Positions 17,544 through 27,882 of a stretch of 64,000 nt of DNA are shown piece after piece. Location of the stretch: contig NZ_PJMW01000002.1 of the NCBI RefSeq assembly GCF_002846365.1, positions 3,906,001 through 3,970,000 of the forward strand, in the 5' to 3' direction. Each line of letters opens with the position of its first letter. The stretch's first letter is position 1. Source of the DNA: Nocardia fluminea. GTDB lineage: Bacteria > Actinomycetota > Actinomycetes > Mycobacteriales > Mycobacteriaceae. The position numbers were made by a program, and so were the translations under genes. The notes under the pieces were generated by a model. It searched no databases. It was not told the DNA's origin and saw only the letters and a list, made by a program, of their open reading frames with translations.

Positions 17544-18176
17544 ATGCCGATGCCCACCGAGGAAAGGGTGAGCCAGCTTGTCGCTGAGCTCGTCGCACGC
17601 CGGGGATTCGACCTCGAGGGCGTCGCGATCGCGGCAGCGGGCAATGGCGAGCTGGCTCCGGTTCGCGTGAAGGTCACCGTCGACAGCGACGGCCCCGCCG
17701 ACTTGGACGCCATCGCCGCGCTCAGCCGTGACACATCCGAACTTCTCGATGCCGCAGGCGATTTCGGCGAATCCGCCTATCTGCTCGAAGTGACGACACC
17801 CGGCGTGGAGCGCCCGCTCACCACCGCACGCCACTGGCGGCGCGCACAGGGTCGCAAGGTCCGCGTGAAGCTGGCCGACGGCGCCGAGCGGATCGAGGGC
17901 AAAGCCCGTTTCGACGCGCGCGTCGGCCGCCTCGCCGACGACGACGCCACCATCGCACTCGTGATCGGCGGCAGAGTGAAGCCGCATCGCGTTCATGTGC
18001 CCCTCGCCGATATCGCCGAGGCTGTCGTCCAGGTGGAGTTCAACGCACCGGGCGCCGCCGAACTCGAACTCGCGGGCGGTATCGCACCGGGCCGACCGGT
18101 ACCGGGCGAAGAACCCGCCGACCTCGCCGCACCAGGACAACACAGTGACACTCCCACCGAAGGGGTTGCGGAATGA
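17544..18176 (+). CDS. rimP: Ribosome maturation factor RimP
   Basis: 210 residues, longer than the usual 150-170 because of an acidic C-terminal tail seen in Actinobacteria. [21 protein letters not shown] opens the N-terminal domain, [22 protein letters not shown] and [25 protein letters not shown] are the diagnostic blocks, and an Sm-like C-terminal domain follows. RimP helps the 30S subunit mature. An AGGAG site precedes the ATG, and its stop overlaps nusA by four bases. Confidence 0.95.
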   Translation: MPMPTEERVSQLVAELVARRGFDLEGVAIAAAGNGELAPVRVKVTVDSDGPADLDAIAALSRDTSELLDAAGDFGESAYLLEVTTPGVERPLTTARHWRRAQGRKVRVKLADGAERIEGKARFDARVGRLADDDATIALVIGGRVKPHRVHVPLADIAEAVVQVEFNAPGAAELELAGGIAPGRPVPGEEPADLAAPGQHSDTPTEGVAE

Positions 18177-19201
18177 ATATTGAAATCGAAGCCTTGCGGG
18201 CGATCGTCGCCGACAAAGGTATCTCGATCGAGACCGTGATCTCGGCGATCGAGTCGGCACTGCTCACCGCCTACCGGCACACCGACGGCCACGAGGCCAA
18301 CGCGCGCATCGACATCAACCAGAAGACCGGTGTGGTGCGGGTGATGGCGCGCGAACTCGACGCCGACGGCAACCTCGTCTCCGAATGGGACGACACCCCG
18401 GAGGGGTTCGGCCGCATCGCCGCGACCACCGCCCGCCAGGTGGTGCTGCAGCGGCTACGTGATGCCGAGAACGAGAAGTCCTTCGGCGACTTCGCCGCCC
18501 ATGAGGGCGAGATCGTCGGCGGTGTGGTCCAGCGCGACGCCAGGGCCAACGCCCGCGGCATCGTGGTGGTGCGCATCGGCAGCGAGGCCACCGGCGCCGA
18601 AGGGCTGATCCCGCCCGCCGAACAGGTGCCGGGGGAGACCTACGAGCACGGCGACCGGATCAAGTGCTACGTCTACGGCGTCTCGCGTGGCCCGCGTGGC
18701 CCGCAGATCCAGCTCTCGCGCACCCACCCGAACCTGGTGCGGCGGCTGTTCTCGCTCGAGGTGCCCGAGATCGCCGACGGCTCGGTCGAGATCGTCGCGG
18801 TGGCGCGCGAGTCGGGGCACCGCTCCAAGATCGCCGTGCAGTCCACTGTGCCGGGCGTGAACGCCAAGGGCGCGTGCATCGGCCCGATGGGTCAGCGGGT
18901 GCGCAACGTGATGAGCGAACTGGCGGGCGAGAAGATCGATATCATCGACTACGCCGAGGATCCGGCGACGTTCGTCGGCAATGCGCTCTCGCCGTCGAAG
19001 GTGGTATCGGTCACTGTCGTCGATCCCGACGCCAGGGCGGCCCGCGTGATCGTGCCGGACTTCCAGCTCTCCCTCGCCATCGGCAAGGAGGGCCAGAATG
19101 CCCGCCTGGCGGCCCGTCTGACGGGTTGGCGCATCGATATCCGCAGCGACGCGGCTCCGCAACCGGACGACTCGGCCCGTCCGGAAGCGCACCGTAGCTG
19201 A
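18173..19201 (+). CDS. nusA: Transcription termination/antitermination factor NusA
   Basis: 342 residues, the short actinobacterial form without C-terminal repeats. It has the N-terminal RNA-polymerase-binding domain, an S1 domain (about 110-185; [27 protein letters not shown]) and two KH domains containing [18 protein letters not shown] and [19 protein letters not shown]. NusA binds RNA polymerase and nascent RNA, affecting pausing, termination and rRNA synthesis. Translationally coupled to rimP. Confidence 0.96.
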   Translation: MNIEIEALRAIVADKGISIETVISAIESALLTAYRHTDGHEANARIDINQKTGVVRVMARELDADGNLVSEWDDTPEGFGRIAATTARQVVLQRLRDAENEKSFGDFAAHEGEIVGGVVQRDARANARGIVVVRIGSEATGAEGLIPPAEQVPGETYEHGDRIKCYVYGVSRGPRGPQIQLSRTHPNLVRRLFSLEVPEIADGSVEIVAVARESGHRSKIAVQSTVPGVNAKGACIGPMGQRVRNVMSELAGEKIDIIDYAEDPATFVGNALSPSKVVSVTVVDPDARAARVIVPDFQLSLAIGKEGQNARLAARLTGWRIDIRSDAAPQPDDSARPEAHRS

Positions 19202-19270
19202 TCCGAACACGTCGAATCCCGACAGGCGGATGACATGTTCGTAACTTCCGGAGGGGAGGGGTTCGTCGTT

Positions 19271-19582
19271 ATGACCGGGTCACCGGTAGAGTGGGTACAG
19301 GACCGGCCCGCGCAATCCGTTCGCACCTGTATCGGATGTCGTCAGCGCGAGCCGTCTGCCGACCTGTTGCGGATCGTGGCGCAGCATCGGAACACCGATG
19401 TCGCGATTGTTCCCGATCCGCGGCGCAGACAGCCCGGACGGGGTGCATGGCTGCACCCCGTTTCAGTTTGTTTGCGTTCCGCAGAGCGGCGCCGAGCATT
19501 CGGCAGAGCCCTACGAGTGTCCGGAAATCTGGATATCTCAGCCCTGGAGCAGTACCTCGAGAACAGGCACGAGCACTCATGA
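19271..19582 (+). CDS. ylxR: YlxR family RNA-binding protein
   Basis: 103 residues from the ATG at 19271, which follows a GGAGGGGAGGGG run by 9 nt; an ATG at 19235 is also in frame. The DUF448 core is clear: RTCIGCRQREPSADLLRIV with the CxxC pair, and GRGAWLHPVSVCL. In Bacillus and others YlxR sits in the nusA-infB operon and binds RNA or RnpA; the same position is kept here. Confidence 0.9.
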   Translation: MTGSPVEWVQDRPAQSVRTCIGCRQREPSADLLRIVAQHRNTDVAIVPDPRRRQPGRGAWLHPVSVCLRSAERRRAFGRALRVSGNLDISALEQYLENRHEHS

Positions 19583-19690
19583 GCACACCGTGAAGCACCA
19601 ACGATGAACGTCCGTCGGAGATAACCCGAGGTCGTGCGGGCCCGCCTTACCTAGGCGGCGTCACTGCTCGGCCTCTCAGTGAGGAGAGCA

Positions 19691-22600
19691 GTGGCAGGCA
19701 AGGCCCGCGTGCACGAGTTGGCTAAAGAGCTCGGTGTCACAAGCAAGGAACTACTCGCGAAGCTCAAGGAGCAAGGCGAGTTCGTGAAGTCGGCGTCCTC
19801 GACGGTGGAAGCACCCGTCGCACGTCGTCTGCGCGAATCACTGGCGTCGAAGTCCGCTCCGGCGGCCGATGCCAAGTCGGCGGCCCGTCCCGGCCCGTCG
19901 TCGGCAGCAGCAGCCCGTCCGGCTGCCAAGCCCACCCCCGGTGGCCCCCGCCCCGGTCCGCGTCCGGCTCCGGCCGCTCCCGCCCCGGCAGCCGCTGCCG
20001 CGCCGGTTGCGCCCAAGCCCGAACAGGCGGCTCCGGTCGAGGCCAAGCCCGCTACTCCGGCACCTGCGAGCCCCGCTCCGGCCGCCGCGCAGGCAACGCC
20101 GGCCACCAAGCCCGCAGGCGCCCCCGCGCCCGGCCCGCGTCCGGCTCCCGCCGCGCCGCGTCCGGCACCGGCTCCCGCCGCGGGTCAGACTCGTCCGGCT
20201 CCGGCGACTCCGGGTGCTGCCGCGCCCGGTCCGCGTCCGGCCGGTCCCGGCCCGAAGCCGGGGCCCAAGGCTCCGCGCGTCGGCAACAACCCGTTCAGCT
20301 CGGCCCCCGATCGTGAGCGTCCCGCGCCGCGTCCGGCCGGTCAGGGTCAGGGTCAGGGCGGTCCTCGCCCGACTCCGGGTCAGGGCGGTCCCCGTCCGGC
20401 TCCCGGTCAGGGTGGCCCGCGTCCTGCCCCCGGCCAGGGCGGTCCTCGCCCCGGTCAGGGTGGTCAGGGCCAGCGCCCGGCCGCCGCGCAGGGCGGTGCC
20501 CCGCGTCCCGGTGGTCCCCGTCCCAACCCGGGTTCGATGCCTCCGCGTCCGAACCCCGGTGCCATGCCCGCACGTTCGGCACGTCCTGCCCCCGGTGGCG
20601 CGGGTCGTCCCGGTGGCGGCGGTCGTCCCGGTGGCGCTCCCGGCGGTGGCGGCGCAGGCCGTCCCGGTGGTGGCGGTGGTGGCGGCTACCGCGGTGGCGG
20701 TGGCGGTGCTCCCGGTGCTCCCGGTGCCGGTGCTCCCGCGGCCGGTGGTTTCCGTGGTCGTCCCGGTGGCGGCGGCGGTCGTCCCGGTGGTCCCGGTGGC
20801 CGTGGTGGCGCAGCCGGTGCGTTCGGTCGTCCCGGCGGCGCGGTCCGTCGTGGCCGTAAGTCGAAGCGGGCGAAGCGCGCCGAGTACGAGAACATGCAGG
20901 CGCCCGCCGTCGGTGGCGTTCGTCTGCCCCGCGGCAACGGCGAGGTCATCCGTCTCGCCCGTGGCGCATCGCTGTCGGACTTCGCCGAGAAGATCGACGC
21001 GAACCCCGCAGCTCTCGTGCAGGCACTGTTCAACCTCGGCGAGATGGTCACCGCCACTCAGTCGGTGAACGACGAGACCCTCGAGCTGCTCGGCGGCGAG
21101 ATGAACTACGTCGTCCACGTGGTCAGCCCCGAGGACGAAGATCGCGAACTGCTGTCGTCGTTCGACCTCACCTACGGCGAGGACGCCGGCGGCGAGGACG
21201 ATCTCGAGCACCGTCCGCCGGTCGTGACCGTCATGGGTCACGTCGACCACGGTAAGACCCGACTGCTCGACACGATCCGCAAGGCCAACGTCGCCGAGGG
21301 CGAGGCCGGTGGCATCACCCAGCACATCGGTGCCTACCAGGTGCTCACCAACCTCAACGACGAAGAGCGTCTGATCACCTTCATCGACACCCCGGGTCAC
21401 GAGGCGTTCACCGCCATGCGTGCGCGTGGTGCGAAGGCCACCGATATCGCGATCCTCGTGGTCGCGGCCGACGACGGCGTCATGCCGCAGACGGTGGAAG
21501 CGATCAACCACGCACAGGCCGCTGACGTGCCGATCGTTGTCGCGATCAACAAGATCGACAAAGAGGGTGCGAACCCGGACAAGATCAAGCAGCAGCTCAC
21601 CGAGTACGGCCTGGTCACCGAGGAGTACGGCGGCGACACCATGTTCGTCAACATCTCGGCCAAGCAGGGCACCAACATCGATCAGCTGCTCGAAGCCGTG
21701 CTGCTGACCGCGGATGCCTCGCTCGACCTGCGGGCCAACCCGGACATGGACGCACAGGGTGTCGCCATCGAGGCGCACCTCGACCGCGGCCGTGGCCCCG
21801 TGGCCACCGTGCTCATCCAGCGCGGCACCCTGCGCGTCGGTGACTCGATCGTGGCGGGCGACGCCTACGGTCGCGTCCGTCGCATGGTCGACGAGCACGG
21901 CGCGGACGTCCACGCGGCGACCCCGTCGCGCCCGGTCCAGGTCATCGGTTTCACCTCGGTGCCCGGCGCCGGTGACAACCTGATCGTGGTCGAGGAAGAC
22001 CGCATCGCCCGTCAGATCGCCGATCGCCGCAACGCACGCAAGCGCAACGCGCTGGCCGCTCGCAGCCGCAAGCGGATCAGCCTGGAAGATCTGGATGCCG
22101 CGCTGAAGGAGACTTCGGAGCTCAACCTGATCCTCAAGGGCGACAACTCCGGTACCGTCGAGGCCCTCGAAGAGGCCCTGCTCGGTATCGAGATCGACGA
22201 CGAGGTGCGCCTGCGCGTCATCGACCGCGGTGTCGGTGGCGTCACCGAGACCAACGTCAACCTGGCGTCGGCCTCCAACGCGATCATCATCGGCTTCAAC
22301 GTCCGCGCGGAGGGCAAGGCCACTGAGCTGGCCAACCGCGAAGGCGTCGACATCCGGTACTACTCGGTCATCTACCAGGCGATCGACGAGATCGAGAAGG
22401 CCCTCAAGGGCATGCTCAAGCCGATCTACGAAGAGGTCGAGCTGGGCCGCGCCGAGATCCGCGCGATCTTCCGTTCGTCCAAGATCGGCAACATCGCCGG
22501 TTGCATGGTCACCTCGGGCTCGGTCAAGCGCAACGCCAAGGCGCGCCTGATCCGTGACGGCCGAGTGATCGCGGAGACGATGACCATCTCCTCGCTCAAG

Positions 22601-22726
22601 CGGGAGAAGGACGACGCTCCTGAGGTTCGCGAAGGTTTCGAGTGCGGTATGACCGTCACCTACAGCGACATCAAGGACGGCGACATCATCGAGGCTTACG
22701 AGCTTCGTGAAAAGCCGCGCGACTGA
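19691..22726 (+). CDS. infB: Translation initiation factor IF-2
   Basis: 1,011 residues from the GTG at 19691, chosen because of the GAGGAG site just upstream and the conserved [16 protein letters not shown] beginning. Order of parts: an N-terminal IF2_N helix bundle, a Pro/Ala/Gly-rich linker of nearly 350 residues, a second IF2_N region, then the GTPase domain with G1 GHVDHGKT at residues 516-523, DTPGHEAFT and NKID, followed by domains II-IV. IF-2 delivers initiator tRNA to the ribosome. The linker is highly repetitive (listed separately). A strong terminator follows. Confidence 0.97.
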   Translation: MAGKARVHELAKELGVTSKELLAKLKEQGEFVKSASSTVEAPVARRLRESLASKSAPAADAKSAARPGPSSAAAARPAAKPTPGGPRPGPRPAPAAPAPAAAAAPVAPKPEQAAPVEAKPATPAPASPAPAAAQATPATKPAGAPAPGPRPAPAAPRPAPAPAAGQTRPAPATPGAAAPGPRPAGPGPKPGPKAPRVGNNPFSSAPDRERPAPRPAGQGQGQGGPRPTPGQGGPRPAPGQGGPRPAPGQGGPRPGQGGQGQRPAAAQGGAPRPGGPRPNPGSMPPRPNPGAMPARSARPAPGGAGRPGGGGRPGGAPGGGGAGRPGGGGGGGYRGGGGGAPGAPGAGAPAAGGFRGRPGGGGGRPGGPGGRGGAAGAFGRPGGAVRRGRKSKRAKRAEYENMQAPAVGGVRLPRGNGEVIRLARGASLSDFAEKIDANPAALVQALFNLGEMVTATQSVNDETLELLGGEMNYVVHVVSPEDEDRELLSSFDLTYGEDAGGEDDLEHRPPVVTVMGHVDHGKTRLLDTIRKANVAEGEAGGITQHIGAYQVLTNLNDEERLITFIDTPGHEAFTAMRARGAKATDIAILVVAADDGVMPQTVEAINHAQAADVPIVVAINKIDKEGANPDKIKQQLTEYGLVTEEYGGDTMFVNISAKQGTNIDQLLEAVLLTADASLDLRANPDMDAQGVAIEAHLDRGRGPVATVLIQRGTLRVGDSIVAGDAYGRVRRMVDEHGADVHAATPSRPVQVIGFTSVPGAGDNLIVVEEDRIARQIADRRNARKRNALAARSRKRISLEDLDAALKETSELNLILKGDNSGTVEALEEALLGIEIDDEVRLRVIDRGVGGVTETNVNLASASNAIIIGFNVRAEGKATELANREGVDIRYYSVIYQAIDEIEKALKGMLKPIYEEVELGRAEIRAIFRSSKIGNIAGCMVTSGSVKRNAKARLIRDGRVIAETMTISSLKREKDDAPEVREGFECGMTVTYSDIKDGDIIEAYELREKPRD
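20339..20475 (+). repeat. 27-bp tandem repeats in the IF-2 linker
   Basis: Imperfect copies of a 27-bp unit encode [27 protein letters not shown] and shorter variants. The neighbouring 20590-20830 stretch continues as a Gly-rich (RPGG, GGGG) tract. These sequences lie in the flexible linker, where length variation is tolerated in actinobacterial IF-2. Confidence 0.85.
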
Positions 22727-22744
22727 TCAACGCGATATCGCTCG

Positions 22745-22783
22745 CTCCACGCCGCATCCGAAGTCTTCGGGTGCGGCGTGGAG
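22745..22783 (+). terminator. Terminator after infB
   Basis: 19-bp stem (22745-22763 with 22765-22783) with one G-T wobble and a minimal loop, 18 bp after the infB stop. The next gene starts 39 bp further, so some read-through is likely. Confidence 0.7.
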
Positions 22784-22821
22784 TCTTGCGCCGAACTCCA
22801 TCTACCAGGAGGTGAGCACCG

Positions 22822-23115
22822 CTGTTCATCGGTGCGCTCGAATTCGATCTACTGCTCGGTGACGTGCATTCGCTCAAGGAGAAGCGGTCGGTGATCCGGC
22901 CGATCCTCGCCGAGCTGGCAAAGCGCTTCGGCGTGAATGCCGCCGAAGCCGGAGATCAGGACCTGCACCGCCGGGCACTGCTCGGTGTGGCCATGGTCAG
23001 TGCGGAAGCGGGACACCTGAACGAGGTGCTCGACAAGTGTGAGCGGCACGTTGCCGCGCGTCCGGAGATAGAGTTGCTGGCAGTACGCCGCCGGATCTTC
23101 GGACCCGAAGACTAA
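22822..23115 (+). CDS. DUF503 family protein with apparent CTG start
   Basis: 97 residues, the full length of the DUF503 family if translation begins at CTG 22822: [31 protein letters not shown] is the conserved N-terminus. No ATG, GTG or TTG occurs in frame between the upstream stop (22813) and this point; the first canonical start, GTG 22864, would remove the first beta strand. A perfect AGGAGGTGA ribosome site lies 5 nt upstream of the CTG, which supports it. The family is found next to rbfA in many Gram-positives; its function is unknown. Confidence 0.8.
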   Translation: MFIGALEFDLLLGDVHSLKEKRSVIRPILAELAKRFGVNAAEAGDQDLHRRALLGVAMVSAEAGHLNEVLDKCERHVAARPEIELLAVRRRIFGPED

Positions 23116-23128
23116 GGGAGGTACCGCC

Positions 23129-23575
23129 ATGGTTGATCAAGCCAGGGCACGCCGGCTCGCCAAGCGGATTTCCGCGATCGTGGCCACCGCGATCGAATAC
23201 GAGATCAAGGATCCGCGACTGCGTTTCGTCACTGTCACCGATGCCAAGGTGACCGGGGATCTGCGCGAGGCGAACGTCTATTACACGGTGATGGGCGAGA
23301 CCATCGACGCCGAACCCGACTACGCCGAGGCCGCCGCCGGGCTCGACGCGGCCAAGGGCGTGTTGCGGTCCAAGGTGGGCGCGGGTACCGGAGTGAAGTT
23401 CACCCCGATCCTGTCCTTCACTCTCGATAAGGTGCCCGAGGTGGCCCGCGAGATGGAAGAGTTGCTCGCGAGAGCTCGCGCCATCGACGACGAGGTGGCC
23501 AAGGTCGCCGCCAACGCGAAGCACGCGGGCGAGGCCGATCCGTACAAGGCCGATCGCGACGACGAAGACGAGTAG
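23129..23575 (+). CDS. rbfA: Ribosome-binding factor A
   Basis: 148 residues with a KH-type fold: [48 protein letters not shown] is the typical N-terminal half, and [26 protein letters not shown] the second. The acidic tail ends DRDDEDE. RbfA assists late 30S maturation around 16S helix 1. It begins 13 bp after the DUF503 gene with a GGGAGG site. Confidence 0.95.
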   Translation: MVDQARARRLAKRISAIVATAIEYEIKDPRLRFVTVTDAKVTGDLREANVYYTVMGETIDAEPDYAEAAAGLDAAKGVLRSKVGAGTGVKFTPILSFTLDKVPEVAREMEELLARARAIDDEVAKVAANAKHAGEADPYKADRDDEDE

Positions 23576-23694
23576 GCAGGCATGTCCGGTCAGCGCCCGC
23601 AGGCGGCAGCTCGAATGACCACGCAGGGTGCGTCATCCTGCTCGGTGGGCACCGCCTTGCCGGGGCGAGGACCGGCGCCCGTCGTGGACGCCGG

Positions 23695-24693
23695 ATGACC
23701 AGCGTCCGCGACGGGACCGAATTGGGCACGGCCGTGGCCGCATTGGCGGCCGCGCGTTCGGTGACGATCCTGTGCCACGTGCAGCCCGATGCCGACACCG
23801 TCGGGAGCGGGCTGGCGCTGGCGTTGGCGCTGCACCGGCGCGCGATACCGGTGTGCGTGTCCTTCGCCGAACCCGCCGAGCTACCCGCTTCGTTGCGCAC
23901 GCTGCCCGGTGTGCAGCTGATCGTGCCGCCGGCACAGGTGCCCGACGTGGTCGATCTGCTGATCGTCGTCGACTGCGGTGCGCGCAGCCGTCTCGGCGCT
24001 CTCGCCGACCGATTACCCGGCGCGACAATGACTTTGGTGATCGATCACCATCGAGCCAACGACGGCTTCGGCACCGTCGACCTGATCGACGAATCCGCGG
24101 CGTCGACCACCGAATTGGTGACCCGGCTCCTCGATGCCTGGGGCGTGGAGATCGACGCTCCGATCGCGCACTGCCTGTTCGCGGGTCTGGTCACCGATAC
24201 CGGCTCGTTCCGCTGGGCCCGCACCGGTAGCCATGCCATGGCCGAGCGGCTGCTGGCCACCGGCATCGACGGCACCGAGATCACCCGCGTCCTGCTCGAC
24301 ACCCATCCCTACGCCTGGCTCCCGATGCTGTCGAAGGTGCTGTCCACCGCCGTGGTCGTGCCCGGCGCCGCCGGGGTCGGGCTGGTCTACGCGCTGGTGC
24401 GCGCCGCCGACACCCATGCTGTGGGCCCCGAAGAGGTCGAGAGCGTCATCGACGTCATCCGCACCACCGCCGAAGCGGGCATCGCCGCCGTTTTCAAGGA
24501 AGGCCGCGGCCACAACGACCGCTGGACGGTCTCCTTACGCTCGCGCGACTCCGCCCCCGGCCGCACCGACGGCATCGACGTCGCCGCGGTCGCGGGTGTT
24601 TTCGGTGGCGGCGGTCACCGCTTCGCCGCCGGCTACACCACCTACGGCAACGCCGACGATGTGGTCCGCGCCCTGATCGCCGCGCTGGGCTGA
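23695..24693 (+). CDS. nrnA: DHH/DHHA1 phosphoesterase (NrnA-like oligoribonuclease/pAp phosphatase)
   Basis: 332 residues. The DHH domain holds LCHVQPDADTVGSGLAL (motif I), VVDCGA and VIDHHRAND (the DHH triad), and the C-terminal DHHA1 domain ends with FGGGGHRFAAG. These enzymes degrade nanoRNAs and dephosphorylate 3'-phosphoadenosine 5'-phosphate; in mycobacteria the orthologue in this position also cleaves cyclic dinucleotide products. The ATG overlaps the stop of a 38-codon frame starting at 23582, so a small leader may couple it to rbfA. It is convergent with the MFS gene, 3 bp apart. Confidence 0.9.
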   Translation: MTSVRDGTELGTAVAALAAARSVTILCHVQPDADTVGSGLALALALHRRAIPVCVSFAEPAELPASLRTLPGVQLIVPPAQVPDVVDLLIVVDCGARSRLGALADRLPGATMTLVIDHHRANDGFGTVDLIDESAASTTELVTRLLDAWGVEIDAPIAHCLFAGLVTDTGSFRWARTGSHAMAERLLATGIDGTEITRVLLDTHPYAWLPMLSKVLSTAVVVPGAAGVGLVYALVRAADTHAVGPEEVESVIDVIRTTAEAGIAAVFKEGRGHNDRWTVSLRSRDSAPGRTDGIDVAAVAGVFGGGGHRFAAGYTTYGNADDVVRALIAALG

Positions 24694-24696
24694 CCC

Positions 24697-25863
24697 CTAA
24701 GCCGTAGCGACTGTCTCCTCGCGGCGCAGGCGCAGGGCCAGCGGCACACCGAGGATCGTGGTGGTGGCGCAGAGGCCGAAGGCCAGCGCGGGCTGGTCTA
24801 CGAGCAAACCGGTCAGGCCTGCCACGACCAGGCCGCCGAGGTTGCCGGTCATCCAGATGAGGCCGGCGGCGGTGCCTTCCGCTGCACCGGTGTGGCGTTC
24901 GGCCATGGCCAGGACGATCGGCAGGGCGGGGAGCAGGGTCGCGCCGATGAGGACGAAGGCCAGAAAACCGGTGGCAAGGCCGGGGGCGAGGGCGACGAGC
25001 AGACAGGCGGCGGCGCTGGCCGTGAGGCCGACCATCACGGCGGGCAGTTCGATGCCGCGGCGCAGGACCGCGACCGGTATCACCGCGCAGCCGACGACAC
25101 CGGCCGCGACGTTCACCAGCAGCACGATGCTGGCCGCGTCCGCGCTCACGCCCGACGGCTCCAGCAGCGCCTGACCGAAGGTCGCCAGCGCGACGAACGT
25201 ACCGAAGGGGAAGAACACGGCGACGCAGAGCCGGCGCACGTACCGGTCGCCGAGGGTCGCCCGGAGCGCGACGACCGAGGTCGAGGTGCTCGCGGTAGGT
25301 CCGGTGCCCGCCCGCATCAGTTCCACGGTCAGCGCGGCCGCGGCCAGCACGGCGAAGATCGTGCCGATCGCGGTGAGAGTGATGAGCTGGCTTTCCTCCG
25401 GAAGCGCCGCGCCGAGCACGAACGCGGCGGCCATCCCGGCGAAGGTGCTCGCGGTGCCGACCGCGATACCGGTCGGGCGGTCCTTCTCGTCCAGATAGTG
25501 CCCGGCGATGCCGGTGATCGCGTTGAGCACCAGCGGTTGCGCGACGGCGACCACGGTCTGACCGACGAGCACCATCGCGAAACCGCCGTCGAGCAGGCGC
25601 AGTGCCGCACCGATCGCGGTGAGGACCGCACCGGCGATCAGGCTGGGGCGAAACCAGCGATCGAGCGCGATCCCGGCGGGCACGGCCAGCACGACGTAGA
25701 GCAGCGGGAACATGTTCGCCAGCCACCCGATCGCGGACTCGGACACACCGAAGTGCTCCGCCGCCACGGTCGTCACCGGCGCGTAGGTGAGCCACACCAA
25801 CTGGGTGGCCGCGCCGACCAGGGCGAACGCCGTGATCACCCGCCATCGCTGCACAAACACCAT
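24697..25863 (-). CDS. MFS transporter
   Basis: 388 residues with about 12 membrane segments. The loop between helices 2 and 3 reads PAGIALDRWFRPSLIAG (the MFS motif A region), and the N-terminus WRVITAFALVGAATQLVWLTYAPVTTVAAEHFGVSESAIGWLA is typical of the actinobacterial 'MFS_1' family. The ATG at 25863 was chosen; an ATG pair about 17 codons upstream is possible. The substrate is unknown. It is divergent from the MATE gene, so two unrelated exporters share one control region. Confidence 0.85.
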   Translation of the reverse strand: MVFVQRWRVITAFALVGAATQLVWLTYAPVTTVAAEHFGVSESAIGWLANMFPLLYVVLAVPAGIALDRWFRPSLIAGAVLTAIGAALRLLDGGFAMVLVGQTVVAVAQPLVLNAITGIAGHYLDEKDRPTGIAVGTASTFAGMAAAFVLGAALPEESQLITLTAIGTIFAVLAAAALTVELMRAGTGPTASTSTSVVALRATLGDRYVRRLCVAVFFPFGTFVALATFGQALLEPSGVSADAASIVLLVNVAAGVVGCAVIPVAVLRRGIELPAVMVGLTASAAACLLVALAPGLATGFLAFVLIGATLLPALPIVLAMAERHTGAAEGTAAGLIWMTGNLGGLVVAGLTGLLVDQPALAFGLCATTTILGVPLALRLRREETVATA

Positions 25864-26196
25864 GGTCGATCCTGAGTTGTCCGGGCGAACCAGGCGTCCG
25901 CGGTGTGTCATCATCCCACCCGAGCTGGGCAGGCGACCAGTATCGCCACTCATCCTGCCTGCCGTCCACACTTCGTACCTGCGATTTCGTGCCGATCGAT
26001 AGGCGGAGCCCCGGGGCGGCCTGCGTCGACGGTGTGTGTGGCGGCGGCGCACGACAACCCGATCATGCCCGGTGAGCGGCGAGATCGCCGGTGTGGCGAC
26101 GCGCGATGGGCGATGTTGTCGGTGGCGTGTGCCACCATCGGCAGGTCGGCAGCGCGTTCGCGCCCAAAGAGTTCGTGGTGACCGTGGGAGGTCGGT
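25864..26196. other. Intergenic region between MFS and MATE genes
   Basis: 333 bp between two divergent transporter starts. Only a GGGAGG ribosome site for the MATE gene (ending 5 nt before its GTG) is recognised. No promoter, hairpin or small gene stands out; the open frames crossing it are not protein-like. Confidence 0.5.
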
Positions 26197-27564
26197 GTGG
26201 GGTCCGCTGAACCGATGGAGCAAGTCGTGCCCGGCGAGGTCGACCGGGCCGGGCCACGGCGCATCCTCGGCATCGCCGTGCCCACCCTGGGAGTACTGGT
26301 CGCCGAGCCGCTGTATCTGCTCTTCGACATCGCGGTGGTCGGCAGGCTGGGCGCGCTGGCATTGGCCGGGCTGGCTGTCGGCGCCGTGATCCTCGGATCG
26401 GTGAGTACGCAGCTCACGTTCCTGTCCTACGGCACGACGGCCCGCGCGGCCCGCAGGCACGGCGCGGGGGATCGCACGGGCGCGGTCGAGGAAGGTGTGC
26501 AGGCCAGCTGGGTGGGTGTCGCGATCGGTCTGGTGATCGTCGCGGTGATCCAATTGTTCGCGGTGCCACTGTGTTCGGTGCTCTCCGGTGGTGGGGAGAT
26601 CGCCGGCGAGGCGCTGATCTGGGTGCGGATCGCGCTGTTCGGCGTGCCGCTGATCCTGCTGTCGATGGCGGGCAACGGATGGATGCGTGGTGTGCAGGAC
26701 GTGCGACGGCCACTGACCTATGTGGTGGTCGGTCTGGCGCTCTCGGCGGTACTCTGCCCGGTTCTGGTGTACGGACTACTCGGTGCGCCACGGATGGAAC
26801 TGGCCGGTTCGGCGGTGGCCAATCTCGCCGGCCAATCGGTCTCCGGCGTCCTGTTCGTCTATGCCCTGCTGCGCGAACGTGTTTCGCTGCGCCCGCGGGC
26901 AGCGGTGATGCGCGCTCAACTCGTCCTCGGCCGCGACCTCATCGTCCGCAGTCTGTCCTTCCAGATCTGTTTCGTCTCTGCCGCCGCGGTGGCCGCCCGT
27001 TTCGGCGCCGCGTCCGTGGCTGCCCACCAACTGGTTCTGCAACTCTGGAATTTTCTGGCCCTGACCCTGGACTCGCTCGCCATCGCCGCCCAGACCCTGG
27101 TCGGCGCCGCCCTCGGTGCGGGACATGCGCACGGCGCCAAGGCGATCGCCCGCCGGGTCACACTCTGGTCCGAGATCTTCGCCCTGGTTCTGGCCGCTGT
27201 CTTCGCCGCGGGCGTGACCGCGATCCCGCTGCTGTTCACCGACGATCCCCAGGTCCTCGAACGCGCCCACGTCATCTGGTGGTTCTTCGTCGCCATGATC
27301 CCGGTGGCAGGCGCGGTGTTCGCCCTCGACGGTGTCCTGCTCGGCGCGGGCGACGCCGCCTTCCTCCGCACCGCCACGCTCGTGGCCGCCCTCACCGGCT
27401 TCCTGCCGTTGATCTGGCTGTCGCTGATCTTCGAGTGGGGCGTGGCCGGGATCTGGTCGGGCCTGGTCGCGTTCATGCTGCTGCGGTTGATCGCGGTCGT
27501 CGCCCGGGCCAAGTCGGGCCGCTGGGCGAGGGTGGGTGCGGACGTACCGAGTGGGGCCGCCTGA
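26197..27564 (+). CDS. dinF: MATE family efflux protein (DinF-like)
   Basis: 455 residues with 12 membrane segments in two MatE halves: VPTLGVLVAEPLYLLFDIAVVGRLG opens the first, SLSFQICFVSAAAVAARFGAASVAAHQ the second. The second half's VAAHQ motif and GVLLGAGDAAFLR fit DinF. MATE proteins export cationic drugs or DNA-damage-related metabolites using ion gradients. A dinF gene a short way downstream of the rbfA/DHH genes is also found in M. tuberculosis. The GTG start has a GGGAGG site 5 nt upstream. Confidence 0.9.
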   Translation: MGSAEPMEQVVPGEVDRAGPRRILGIAVPTLGVLVAEPLYLLFDIAVVGRLGALALAGLAVGAVILGSVSTQLTFLSYGTTARAARRHGAGDRTGAVEEGVQASWVGVAIGLVIVAVIQLFAVPLCSVLSGGGEIAGEALIWVRIALFGVPLILLSMAGNGWMRGVQDVRRPLTYVVVGLALSAVLCPVLVYGLLGAPRMELAGSAVANLAGQSVSGVLFVYALLRERVSLRPRAAVMRAQLVLGRDLIVRSLSFQICFVSAAAVAARFGAASVAAHQLVLQLWNFLALTLDSLAIAAQTLVGAALGAGHAHGAKAIARRVTLWSEIFALVLAAVFAAGVTAIPLLFTDDPQVLERAHVIWWFFVAMIPVAGAVFALDGVLLGAGDAAFLRTATLVAALTGFLPLIWLSLIFEWGVAGIWSGLVAFMLLRLIAVVARAKSGRWARVGADVPSGAA

Positions 27565-27565
27565 C

Positions 27566-27874
27566 TCAGCGCGGGTAGGGGCTGAGCATGTCGATCCAGC
27601 GAATGTCCAGGTCGCGGGTCAGATAGTCCAGCCGGGAATTCCAGAATTCCCGCATGTGGGGCAGGGCCAGATGCCGGTCGAGGTCGGCTTTGCTGCGCCA
27701 GACCTCGTAGAACACGAACACCGAGGGGTCGTCGCTGTCGACGTGGAAGTGGTATTCCAGGCACCCCTCTTCGGCGCGGGTCGGTTCGACGAACGAGAGC
27801 AGTAGCTCGCGCAGGTCATCGCGGCGTTCGGGTTTCGGATGGGCGAACCCCACCAGCGCGTAGGTGCTCGGCAT
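27566..27874 (-). CDS. ABM-domain (antibiotic biosynthesis monooxygenase-like) protein
   Basis: 102 residues of a dimeric ferredoxin-like fold: YALVGFAHPKPERRDDLRELLLSFVEPTRAEEGCLEYHFHVD, then VFVFYEVWRSKADLDRHLALPHMREF. This is the YgiN/LsrG-type ABM domain, seen in quinol oxidation and small-molecule monooxygenation without cofactors. It is divergent from an ArsR repressor; the first operator palindrome overlaps its AAGGAG ribosome site, so repression by that protein is very likely. Its stop nearly touches the convergent MATE stop. Confidence 0.87.
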   Translation of the reverse strand: MPSTYALVGFAHPKPERRDDLRELLLSFVEPTRAEEGCLEYHFHVDSDDPSVFVFYEVWRSKADLDRHLALPHMREFWNSRLDYLTRDLDIRWIDMLSPYPR

Positions 27875-27882
27875 GCTGCTCC

